Below are positions 9,601 through 16,509 of a stretch of 64,000 nucleotides of DNA, in pieces. The position numbers were made by a program, and so were the translations under genes. Below the pieces are notes generated by a model that did no database searches, had not been told where the DNA came from, and saw nothing but the letters and a program-made list of their open reading frames with translations. The stretch covers positions 1 through 64,000 of the forward strand of contig JANQHD010000023.1 in assembly GCA_028282805.1 (NCBI GenBank). Reading direction: 5' to 3'. Origin of the DNA: Phycisphaeraceae bacterium. Its GTDB lineage: Bacteria; Planctomycetota; Phycisphaerae; Phycisphaerales; Zrk34. Within the stretch, counting starts at the first letter, position 1, and every line of letters begins with the position of its first letter.

Positions 9601-11034
9601 TTACAACAAAGGACTTAACAACTTCGCAATATCCTCCGGCAACCGCCGCGCGTACGGCCGATCCCGCCACGCCGACGGGTCGACCTGCTCCGAACGGTCG
9701 ATGTACGACTGCTGCGCGAAGCGCAGCTCGGCGGTGACCTGCTGGCCGTACAGCAACAGGTTCAACTCAAAGTTGAGGTTGAACGAGCGGATGTCGAAGT
9801 TCGCCGAGCCGACCAGCGCAAACGCGTCGTCGACGGTCATGGTCTTCGCGTGCAACAGCCCGTCGCAGAACCGGTGGACACGGACGCCCGCGTCGAGCAG
9901 CTCGCCGTAGTAAGCCCGGCTCGCCGCGGCGACCAGCGGGTGATCGCCGCGCTTCGGCACCACCACGTCCACCTGCGCCCCACGCATCACCGCCGACTTC
10001 AGCGCCAGCATCGCCGGCTCGCTCGGCACGAAGTACGGCGTCGTGATGACCAGCCGCCGCCGCGCCCGGTGGATCGCGTCGACCACCAGGTGCTGCAGGT
10101 CCTCGTTCGGGCTCGACGGCCCCGAAGGCACCACGTGCACCGCCTGCTCCCCCGCGACCTGTGGCGCCGGCAACAGGTGCGCCTCGTTCAAGCCCTCGCC
10201 CACCGCCAGCCGGCGGTCCGACAGGTACACCACCTGCACGTGCAACGCCGAGGGCCCGACCACGCGCAACGTCAGGTCGTACCACGCCAAACTCTTGTGA
10301 CCGTAGTCCGCGTCGACCAGGTTCTGCGAACCCGCGTACGCGATCCGCCCGTCGATCACCGCGAGCTTCCGATGGTTGCGCAGGTCCATGCGCGACAGCA
10401 AACGACGCCACACGCCCACCGGCAGCATCGGCCGGCACTCCACGCCGTGCTCGTGCAGGTAGTGCGCCAGCTTGCCGATCGTGCGCCGGCTGCCGACCGC
10501 GTCGTACAACACCCGGCACCGCACCCCGCGCTGCTGCGCCCGCGCCAACGCTTCGGCCACCAGCCGGCCCGTCCTGTCGTCGCGCACGATGTAAAACAAC
10601 AGGTGCACGTGGTGCTCGGCCGACTCGACGTCGTCGATCAATCGGTCAATCACCTCGTCGGTGTCGGTCAGCATCTCCACCGAGTTGCCCGCGAGGATCG
10701 GCAACGCCCCCATGTTCTGCGCCAGGTTGATCAACGGCTGGTGCTGCTCGGCGATCTCCGGCACCACCGCGAAACCCTCGGTGATCGCCATGCGGTCGAC
10801 CCGCGCCATCGCCTCGAGCACACGCTCGTGCCGCGCCGCCTTGCGCCGGCCGAGCCACGTCTCGCCGATCAGCAGGTACATCAGCAACCCCGGCCAGGGC
10901 AGGAAGAAGATCACCAACAGCCACGCGACCGACGCGGCGGGCTGACCGCGACGCGTCACCACCGCCACCATCACGAGCCGGATCACCCACTCGCTGACGT
11001 AGTAAAGCGTCGACCACTCGAAGAGCGTCAGCAT
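9601..11034 (-). CDS. cls: Cardiolipin synthase (phospholipase D family)
   Basis: A 477-residue protein with two N-terminal transmembrane helices (about residues 8-24 and 35-55) and two HKD motifs, NHRKLAVID and HAKTMTVDD, each followed by G-S-x-N. This is the full domain order of ClsA-type enzymes, which join two phosphatidylglycerols into cardiolipin at the inner membrane. The start at ATG 11034 places the first helix at the N-terminus. Longer upstream reading would translate a repeat palindrome. A TAAAAT hexamer lies eight bases before the ATG. The gene is divergent from lipA. Confidence 0.93.
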   Translation of the reverse strand: MLTLFEWSTLYYVSEWVIRLVMVAVVTRRGQPAASVAWLLVIFFLPWPGLLMYLLIGETWLGRRKAARHERVLEAMARVDRMAITEGFAVVPEIAEQHQPLINLAQNMGALPILAGNSVEMLTDTDEVIDRLIDDVESAEHHVHLLFYIVRDDRTGRLVAEALARAQQRGVRCRVLYDAVGSRRTIGKLAHYLHEHGVECRPMLPVGVWRRLLSRMDLRNHRKLAVIDGRIAYAGSQNLVDADYGHKSLAWYDLTLRVVGPSALHVQVVYLSDRRLAVGEGLNEAHLLPAPQVAGEQAVHVVPSGPSSPNEDLQHLVVDAIHRARRRLVITTPYFVPSEPAMLALKSAVMRGAQVDVVVPKRGDHPLVAAASRAYYGELLDAGVRVHRFCDGLLHAKTMTVDDAFALVGSANFDIRSFNLNFELNLLLYGQQVTAELRFAQQSYIDRSEQVDPSAWRDRPYARRLPEDIAKLLSPLL

Positions 11035-11054
11035 CGCGCTGTATTTTAGGTGAT

Positions 11055-11082
11055 CCCGGCCTTCGCTGCGCTCAGGGCCGGG
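11055..11082. repeat. REP-like GC palindrome between cls and lipA
   Basis: The arms CCCGGCC (11055-11061) and GGCCGGG (11076-11082) enclose CTTCGCTGCGCTCAG. This is the same core, on the opposite strand, as the palindrome at 8202-8228. It lies in the divergent intergenic region between cardiolipin synthase and lipoyl synthase. Confidence 0.6.
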
Positions 11083-11134
11083 CTTGAAGACAGGGTTCGA
11101 CCCCGCCCCGCGCGCCGCTACAATGTCCCGCCGC

Positions 11135-12118
11135 ATGGTCAAGCTCAGTCTGACAGACCGCGTGCTCGACAACCGGCTGCCCGCCGAACGCTTCGTGCGC
11201 AAGGGCAAGCCCAAGTGGCTGCGCGCCGCGCTGCCCAGCACCGCCCGGTACGCCGACACCCTCAACCTCGTCAACGACCACGGCCTGCACACCGTCTGCC
11301 AGGAAGCCAAGTGCCCGAACCTCGGCGAGTGCTGGTCGGCCGGCGTCGCCACCCTCATGATCCTCGGCGACACCTGCACGCGCTCCTGCGGGTTCTGCCA
11401 CATCAAGACCGGCAAGCCCCCCACCCTCGACACCGACGAGCCCCGCCGCGTCGCCGAGGCCGTGGCCATCATGAACCTGCGCTACGTCGTGATCACCTCG
11501 GTCAACCGCGACGAGCTGCCCGACGGCGGCGCGGCGATCTGGGCCGACACTATCCGCCAAACGAAACAGTGCAACCCCGACACGCAGGTCGAGGTGCTCA
11601 TCCCCGACTTCTGCGGCGACTGGGACGCATTGCAAACCGTGCTCGACGCGCAACCCGACGTGCTCAATCACAACCTCGAAACCGTCCGCCGGTGCTACCG
11701 CTACGTCCGCCCGCAGGCCAAGTACGACCGCTCGCTCGAACTGCTCCGCCGCACGAAAGCCCAGGGCTTTGTCACCAAGACCGGCATCATGGTCGGCATC
11801 GGCGAGAAAGACGACGAAGTCACCGAATTGATGCAAGACCTGGTTAAATCCGGAATCCGGAATCCGGAATCCGGAATCACCCCAGAACCCGGAACCCGAG
11901 ACCCGGACCCCGATCCCATCTGCGACATCCTGACCATCGGCCAGTACCTACAACCGTCGCCCTACCACCTGCCGGTCGACCGCTTCGTGCATCCCGACAC
12001 GTTCGCCGAGTACAAAAGGACCGGCGAAGCGATGGGCCTGACCCACGTCGAGTCCGGCCCGATGGTGCGCTCCAGTTACCACGCCGACAAGCAGGCGCAG
12101 CTCGCCCGCGCCAAATAA
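11135..12118 (+). CDS. lipA: Lipoyl synthase with a repeat-derived insertion
   Basis: This radical SAM enzyme inserts two sulfurs into octanoyl groups on the E2 and H proteins of 2-oxoacid dehydrogenases and glycine cleavage. Both cluster motifs are present: Cys55, Cys60 and Cys66 (auxiliary 4Fe-4S) and Cys81, Cys85 and Cys88 (CTRSCGFC, SAM cluster). The conserved DILTIGQYLQPS and the terminal GPMVRSSYHA are also there. I choose ATG 11135 because TACAAT at 11119-11124 looks like a -10 box and overlaps an upstream ATG. Residues about 238-260, just before CDILTIGQ, are extra relative to the family. They are encoded by a tandem 7-base repeat inserted in frame, in what should be a surface loop. 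Confidence 0.95.
   Translation: MVKLSLTDRVLDNRLPAERFVRKGKPKWLRAALPSTARYADTLNLVNDHGLHTVCQEAKCPNLGECWSAGVATLMILGDTCTRSCGFCHIKTGKPPTLDTDEPRRVAEAVAIMNLRYVVITSVNRDELPDGGAAIWADTIRQTKQCNPDTQVEVLIPDFCGDWDALQTVLDAQPDVLNHNLETVRRCYRYVRPQAKYDRSLELLRRTKAQGFVTKTGIMVGIGEKDDEVTELMQDLVKSGIRNPESGITPEPGTRDPDPDPICDILTIGQYLQPSPYHLPVDRFVHPDTFAEYKRTGEAMGLTHVESGPMVRSSYHADKQAQLARAK
11846..11911 (+). repeat. Heptamer repeat inside lipA
   Basis: Four tandem copies of a 7-base unit (CCGGAAT) are followed by a degenerate stretch of the GGAACCC type. The array keeps the lipA frame and encodes a peptide containing [12 protein letters not shown]. The same unit appears in thiC (44336-44362) and between genes at 42807-42852. 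Confidence 0.9.
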
Positions 12119-12144
12119 AAAACCCGCGACCAACCGGCCGCGGG
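12113..12144 (-). terminator. Rho-independent terminator of the PEP-CTERM unit
   Basis: On the minus strand a GC stem (CCCGCG paired with CGCGGG, plus a CC/GG extension around loop GGTT) is followed by TTTTTTATTT. It closes the four-gene minus-strand unit that starts at 15489. The T-run overlaps the lipA stop codon on the other strand, so the two units converge tightly. Confidence 0.8.
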
Positions 12145-12170
12145 CTCCCCTCCTGTCAAACATCGGTTTA

Positions 12171-12959
12171 TCAAGCGCCGCGGTTCCGCCGCATCGCACA
12201 CAAGCCACCGACCAACAGCAGCGCCAGCGACGCCGGCTCCGGCACGACGCTCTCGGCGAAGAAGTCCACCGCCGCCTCGTGCTGCGGCTCGTTCTCGATG
12301 CCCACGCCGTGGACGAAGAAGACCGGCTCGCTCGTCGGGTTCACCGACAGCTCCATCCCCAGCGCGTAGAAGCCCGAAGGGATCGCGTCTTCCGCGCTGG
12401 CGCCCGTGCCTTCAAGGGTGAAGTCCAGGTGCTGGTGCAGGAAGCCGTCGGCGCTGGTGGTGTTGATCACAAAACCGGGAACGGTGGTGTTGGAACCGTT
12501 CGCCGTCGCGTTGAACGTAGCGAGGGGGTTCTTGGACACGGTCCACGTCACACCGCTGGCCGGGGCGAAGTCCACCGCGCCCACGCCGTCCCAGTACCAC
12601 AGGTTGGCCGACGTGCCGTCGATGTCGAACGACACGATGTCGAACGTCACCGCACTGTTGCCCGGCAGGGCGCTGAAGCCCGCTGGCACGTTCGCGCTCG
12701 ACAGCGCGTTGAAACCCGGCTCGTCGACCGTGTACTGGTACACGCCGCCGCCCAGGTCGAACGGCCCGAACTCGAACTCGCCCTCGTAGACGCGCTCGTC
12801 GGTGCTGGTCACCATGCCGGCGTCGAAGTCGTACGTACCGGTCACGAGCTCGCCGCCCTGTATCAGCAGCAGCAAGTCGGAGTGCTCGGCCTTGGCGGTG
12901 GTGGTGGCCGCGGCAACCGCGCAGAGCACCATCAAAGACTTAAACAAACTGGTTCTCAT
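12171..12959 (-). CDS. PEP-CTERM protein, copy 2 of a tandem pair
   Basis: A 262-residue exported protein with a signal peptide (about residues 1-24, ending near AKA). A beta-rich domain shares long stretches with the neighbour at 13063 (FNALSSANVPAGFSALPGN; LWYWDGVGAVDFAP). It ends in a PEP-CTERM signal: VPEPAS, a hydrophobic helix, then RRNRGA. The exosortase at 5186 is the likely processing enzyme. The start is ATG 12959 with AAAGGAG upstream. It resembles, at low confidence, PEP-CTERM proteins reported as Zur-repressed in other bacteria. Unlike copy 1 it lacks the dockerin-like insert. Function unknown. Confidence 0.85.
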   Translation of the reverse strand: MRTSLFKSLMVLCAVAAATTTAKAEHSDLLLLIQGGELVTGTYDFDAGMVTSTDERVYEGEFEFGPFDLGGGVYQYTVDEPGFNALSSANVPAGFSALPGNSAVTFDIVSFDIDGTSANLWYWDGVGAVDFAPASGVTWTVSKNPLATFNATANGSNTTVPGFVINTTSADGFLHQHLDFTLEGTGASAEDAIPSGFYALGMELSVNPTSEPVFFVHGVGIENEPQHEAAVDFFAESVVPEPASLALLLVGGLCAMRRNRGA

Positions 12960-12987
12960 CTTAATACTCCTTTTGTCTTAAAAAAGA

Positions 12988-13088
12988 CGGGGATGCGATC
13001 CGCTCGCTAACCCAGCGACCCGCGGATCAGTGTTGTTCATGTGGGTATCTGCAAACACTTCGTCAATTCCTACGCTCTCGGCGTCGCC
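12988..13088 (-). repeat. Duplicated remnant of the pseudopilin 3' end
   Basis: This stretch aligns almost base for base with 14284-14384, the last 20 or so codons of the pseudopilin gene plus the spacer after it. Read in the pilin frame it gives DEVFADTHMNNTDP, compared with EEVFTDIHMNKFDP in the intact gene. It sits exactly where the second PEP-CTERM copy begins, so it marks the junction of a tandem duplication. The last codons of the 13063 gene (RRRERRN) are read from this remnant in a different frame. Confidence 0.85.
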
Positions 13089-14256
13089 ACAGCGCCAAAG
13101 CGCCGCCGGCCACCAGCGCCAGGGCGTTGGGCTCCGGCACCGAGGGGCTGGGGCTGGCAAGCACGGACTGGCCGAAGCTCATGCCGAGCGCGTTGAGGTC
13201 CACCAGCGTGATATCGCCGCTGCCGTTGGAGTCACCCTGCGACCAGCCACCGGCCTGACCGAAGTTCATACCGAGCGTGTTGAGGTCCACCAGGGTGACC
13301 GATCCGTCTCGGTTCGAGTCACCGAACAGCGTGCCCTGGCCGGATTGGCCCCCGCCGTTGTCGTACCCCAGCAGGGTCTGGGCGTGCTGGTTGTAGTCGG
13401 CGAGTTCGATCAGGTTGTTGCCGTCCAGGTCAAACTTCTCGTCGCCCGGCGGGACCGCGGTGCCGAACAGCCCGATGTACTGGTCGATGTCGACGTCATC
13501 AACGTCACCGTCGGCATCGAAGTCGCCCGGCGCCGGCCCTGAGACGAGGTTGGTTTCGAAGTACTCGATCGCCGCCTCGTGTTGCGGCTCGGTGTGCGTG
13601 CCCGCGCCGTGAATGAAGTAGATCGGGTCGCTCGTCGGGTTCACCGAAAACTCCATCGCCAGCGCGTAGAAACCCGAGGGGATCGCGTCTTCCGCCGTGG
13701 CGCCCGTGCCTTCGAGGGTGAAGTCCAGGTGCTTGTGCAGGAAGCCATCGGGGCTGGTGGTGTCGATCGTAAAACCGGGCACGGTGGCGTTCGAGCCGGC
13801 GGCCGTGGCTTTAAACGCGAAGCTGGGCACCTTGGACACGGCCCACGTCACGCTGGCGGCCGGGGCGAAGTCCACCGCGCCCACGCCGTCCCAGTACCAC
13901 AGGTTGGCCGACGTGCCGTCGATGTCGAACGGCACGATGTCGAACGTCACATCGCTGTTGCCCGGCAGGGCGCTGAAGCCCGCCGGCACGTTCGCGCTCG
14001 ACAGCGCGTTGAAACCCGGCACGTCGGTCGTGTACTGGTACACGCCGCCGCCCAGATTGAACGGCCCGCCAAACTCGCCATCGTAGACGCGCTGGCCGGT
14101 GCTGGTCACCGCGTCTAGATCGAAGTCGAACGTACCGGTCACGAGCTCGCCGTCCTTCAACAGCATCAACAGGTCGATGTGCTCGGCCCTGGCGGTGGTG
14201 GTAGCCGCGACAACCGCACAGAGCATCGTCAACGACTTGATTAAACTCATTCTCAT
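13063..14256 (-). CDS. PEP-CTERM protein with dockerin-like repeats, copy 1
   Basis: The 397-residue protein has a signal peptide (residues 1-24, ARA cleavage). Residues about 25-225 form the same domain as the 12171 protein. An insert of about 110 residues follows with two calcium-loop dockerin-like units (DFDADGDVDDVDIDQY; GDSNRDGSVTLVDLNTLG and GDSNGSGDITLVDLNALG), and a PEP-CTERM tail (VPEPNALALVAGG, then WRRRERRN) ends it. Dockerin repeats bind calcium and often mediate protein contacts. The basic tail is encoded by out-of-frame pseudopilin remnant sequence. A GC hairpin (CCCGTC/GACGGG) lies just upstream of the start. Function unknown. Confidence 0.85.
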   Translation of the reverse strand: MRMSLIKSLTMLCAVVAATTTARAEHIDLLMLLKDGELVTGTFDFDLDAVTSTGQRVYDGEFGGPFNLGGGVYQYTTDVPGFNALSSANVPAGFSALPGNSDVTFDIVPFDIDGTSANLWYWDGVGAVDFAPAASVTWAVSKVPSFAFKATAAGSNATVPGFTIDTTSPDGFLHKHLDFTLEGTGATAEDAIPSGFYALAMEFSVNPTSDPIYFIHGAGTHTEPQHEAAIEYFETNLVSGPAPGDFDADGDVDDVDIDQYIGLFGTAVPPGDEKFDLDGNNLIELADYNQHAQTLLGYDNGGGQSGQGTLFGDSNRDGSVTLVDLNTLGMNFGQAGGWSQGDSNGSGDITLVDLNALGMSFGQSVLASPSPSVPEPNALALVAGGALALWRRRERRN

Positions 14257-14306
14257 CTGAAGCTCGTTTCGTCCCGTCGCACGACGGGGTGCATGCGATC
14301 CGCCTG

Positions 14307-15101
14307 CTATTGAGCGACCAACGGATCGAACTTGTTCATGTGGATGTCTGTAAATACTTCTTCAAACTTCAAGGTCTCGGCGTGGCCGTCGACGAAACCC
14401 CAATTGGTGCGCGCAGCCCACGACGCGTCGTTGTCCTCGTCGCCGTGGGCGTTGATCTCGACCTGCTGCGAGGCTTTGAGCGGTGGGCTGGGGTGCTCCA
14501 GCCAGTTCTCGACGTGCGGGTGGTCCGCGCCGGCGAAGTCGCCCTCGAACGCCATCATCAGGAAGTGCACCGTCGACGAGGGCTTCGGCACCCGGCTGAT
14601 CCGGTCGTACGCCTTGCCGTTTCCGCCGGGCCAATCCGCGGAGAAACCCGCGGGGGCCTTGCCGAAGGGGTTCAAGCCGTTGCCGTTGATGTCGGTCAGG
14701 AAATTGTTCACGCCGTAGCTGGTGCGTCGGAACTGGGTCGTGGTGCCCGGTACCGGCTCGCCCCGCCCGCCGTCTTCGATCGACCAGTGCGGCGAATCGT
14801 CCACGGGCGAGCGGTGCAGCAGCGGGTTGCCGTACTGCTCCTCGAGGGTGGTGATCCAGGCGCCCTGCTCGTTGGCGTGCATGCCGCCGTGCGCCAGGCC
14901 GACGTTGACGAACCGCCCGCGATACTCGCTGATGTACATCTGGTGCGCGACCTCCATGTTGCGGAGGTTGCCCAGGCACTTGGCCGTCTTCGCGAGCTGT
15001 CGCACCTTGGAGATCGCCGGCAACAGGATGCCGAGCAGCAGGGCGATGATCGCGACGACCACCAACAGTTCAACCAACGTAAAAGCGCAGCGCGGACGCA
15101 T
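14307..15101 (-). CDS. Type II-like pseudopilin with His-rich body
   Basis: The 264-residue protein begins with a class III prepilin leader and methylation site: basic MRPR, then FTLVELLVVVAIIALLLGILLPA. It ends with a DG-type C-terminus (NWGFVDGHAETLKF), as in planctomycete DUF1559-like and H-x9-DG proteins. The body contains many histidines (AHGGMHANEQGAW, DHPHVENWLEH). It would be processed by a prepilin peptidase and be part of a cell-envelope pseudopilus or be anchored there. It is followed at 50 bp by the first PEP-CTERM gene and preceded at 52 bp by the Cys/His-rich gene, all on one strand. Confidence 0.88.
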   Translation of the reverse strand: MRPRCAFTLVELLVVVAIIALLLGILLPAISKVRQLAKTAKCLGNLRNMEVAHQMYISEYRGRFVNVGLAHGGMHANEQGAWITTLEEQYGNPLLHRSPVDDSPHWSIEDGGRGEPVPGTTTQFRRTSYGVNNFLTDINGNGLNPFGKAPAGFSADWPGGNGKAYDRISRVPKPSSTVHFLMMAFEGDFAGADHPHVENWLEHPSPPLKASQQVEINAHGDEDNDASWAARTNWGFVDGHAETLKFEEVFTDIHMNKFDPLVAQ

Positions 15102-15153
15102 GGTGCGTCTCCCAAACCGAGTGTCACGAGAAAACGTTCAACGGGATGAGCGC

Positions 15154-15489
15154 TCAGCAAGCCGGCGGGCCACGCGCAGCGGTCTTGGCTTGGAACTGGC
15201 AAACGATGCGCGACGCGATCGTGGTCACGCGGTCGCATTCGTGAAGGTCGAAGCAGAACGCCGCGACGCCCAGGTCGAGCGTGTCGGCTTGGAGGTGCGC
15301 GATCGCCGAACAGACCGCACAACCCTCGTGCGGCTCGCCGGGCTGGTCGGTCGGCTCGCACGGGTGGTTGCAGCCGTGGTGCGCGTCAGGGTCGGCGTGA
15401 TCGAGGCGCAAGTGCAGCGCGGCCGGTGTGCCCGTGGCAAACAGGCACACCGCAAACAGTGCCGCGTATTGGGTAAAACACTTGATCAT
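15154..15489 (-). CDS. Small exported Cys/His-rich protein
   Basis: The 111-residue protein has a signal peptide (about residues 1-23) followed by a stretch dense in metal-ligand residues: DHADPDAHHGCNHPC, then PHEGCAVC with a C-x-x-C pair. Later cysteines include FCFDLHEC and VCQF. No enzyme family is recognised; the pattern suggests metal binding in the periplasm. It is the first gene after a strong TTGACA promoter with an operator-like inverted repeat (15529-15556), so its expression is probably regulated. It leads the unit that continues with the pseudopilin and two PEP-CTERM genes. Confidence 0.7.
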   Translation of the reverse strand: MIKCFTQYAALFAVCLFATGTPAALHLRLDHADPDAHHGCNHPCEPTDQPGEPHEGCAVCSAIAHLQADTLDLGVAAFCFDLHECDRVTTIASRIVCQFQAKTAARGPPAC

Positions 15490-15528
15490 GAGCGAGCATA
15501 CGCACCCTCACTTCCTCGACCCGGCCAA

Positions 15529-15556
15529 ATGATATCACATTATCAATTGGTGTCAA
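15529..15556 (-). promoter_or_regulatory. Promoter with operator-like inverted repeat
   Basis: On the minus strand TTGACA (15556-15551), a 16-base spacer and TATCAT (15534-15529) form a near-consensus promoter. The inverted repeat TGATA-N6-TATCA (15530-15545) overlaps the spacer and the -10 box, the classic place for a repressor. TGATA half sites resemble Fur/Zur-family boxes, but that identification is an inference. Confidence 0.7.
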
Positions 15557-15560
15557 GCGC

Positions 15561-15595
15561 AAAAAAAGACGCGGGGAACGGCTTGTCGCCCCGCG
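15561..15595 (-). terminator. Rho-independent terminator without an obvious gene
   Basis: On the minus strand CGCGGGG and CCCCGCG form a 7-bp stem followed by TCTTTTTTT. The only upstream minus-strand sequence before the divergent C26 gene is 15596-15810, which holds no recognisable protein. It may end a small RNA, or isolate the regulated promoter at 15529 from readthrough. Confidence 0.7.
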
Positions 15596-15810
15596 CCAGA
15601 GAAGAGGGAATCGATCAACTTCATGCGCCGGCGCGGGTTATCGCCCGCCACCGACACCCCCGGAACTAAACCCGGAAACCGCTCCGGCTGACACCACAAA
15701 CCACCGATATAACCCCGACGGACGCAACAGGTTTTTCGCGCCGCACGCCGATCGCTATCGGCCATAGCGGTTGTGCGGTTTGCGCGGGCGGCAACCGTTA
15801 CAATCCGACC

Positions 15811-16503
15811 GTGCGACCGATCATCGGCATCACGTGCGACACCACCGCCGCGCCCCCGCGGCGCGGTTTCGTCGATGGCCAAGCCGAGCACCGCATGGTC
15901 ATGTCGTACGCGCTAAGCGCCGCGATCATCGAAGCCGGGGGCACGCCCGTGCTGCTGCCGCACGAGGTTGCGCGCGTCGACGATTACCTGAAGCTGTGCG
16001 ACGGCGTCGTGCTCGCCGGCGGCGACGACCCCGACACCACACCGTTCGGCCAAGCGGTGCACGACAAGGCCGAACCGGTCACACCACAGCGGCAGGCGTT
16101 TGAGTTGGCCGTGCTCGCGGCCCTCGACGGCAGCGACCACCCGGTGCTGGGCGTGTGCCTGGGCATGCAGTACATGGCGTTGCACCACGGCGGCCGGCTG
16201 CACCAACACCTGGGCGACGTGCTCGACGAAGCGCAAGCCGCGCTGCACGCACACGGGGAACACGCGGTCGAATCGCTCGACGAATCGCTGCTCGACAGCG
16301 GTGTCGTGTTCAGCCACCACCACCAGGCCGTGGCCGACGCGGGCTCGATGCGGGTGGTCGCCGTGGCCGACGAGGTGATCGAGGCGATCGCCCTGCCGCA
16401 CACCGACCGGTTCTACCTCGGCGTGCAGTGGCACCCCGAACGCGGCGGCGACGCGGCGATGGGGCGGCGGTTGTTCGGTCGCCTGGTCAGCGCATGCGGC
16501 TGA
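15811..16503 (+). CDS. Class I glutamine amidotransferase-like peptidase C26 (PuuD-like)
   Basis: The 230-residue protein has the glutamine amidotransferase nucleophile elbow GVCLGMQ (Cys116) and the His/Glu pair in VQWHPER near the C-terminus. The N-terminus IGITCD is typical of gamma-glutamyl-GABA hydrolase-like proteins. The family hydrolyses gamma-glutamyl amides in polyamine breakdown or related pathways; the substrate here is not determined. The start is GTG 15811. TACAAT at 15799-15804 lies exactly six bases before it, so the mRNA may be leaderless. Confidence 0.88.
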   Translation: MRPIIGITCDTTAAPPRRGFVDGQAEHRMVMSYALSAAIIEAGGTPVLLPHEVARVDDYLKLCDGVVLAGGDDPDTTPFGQAVHDKAEPVTPQRQAFELAVLAALDGSDHPVLGVCLGMQYMALHHGGRLHQHLGDVLDEAQAALHAHGEHAVESLDESLLDSGVVFSHHHQAVADAGSMRVVAVADEVIEAIALPHTDRFYLGVQWHPERGGDAAMGRRLFGRLVSACG

Positions 16504-16509
16504 AAAAGT

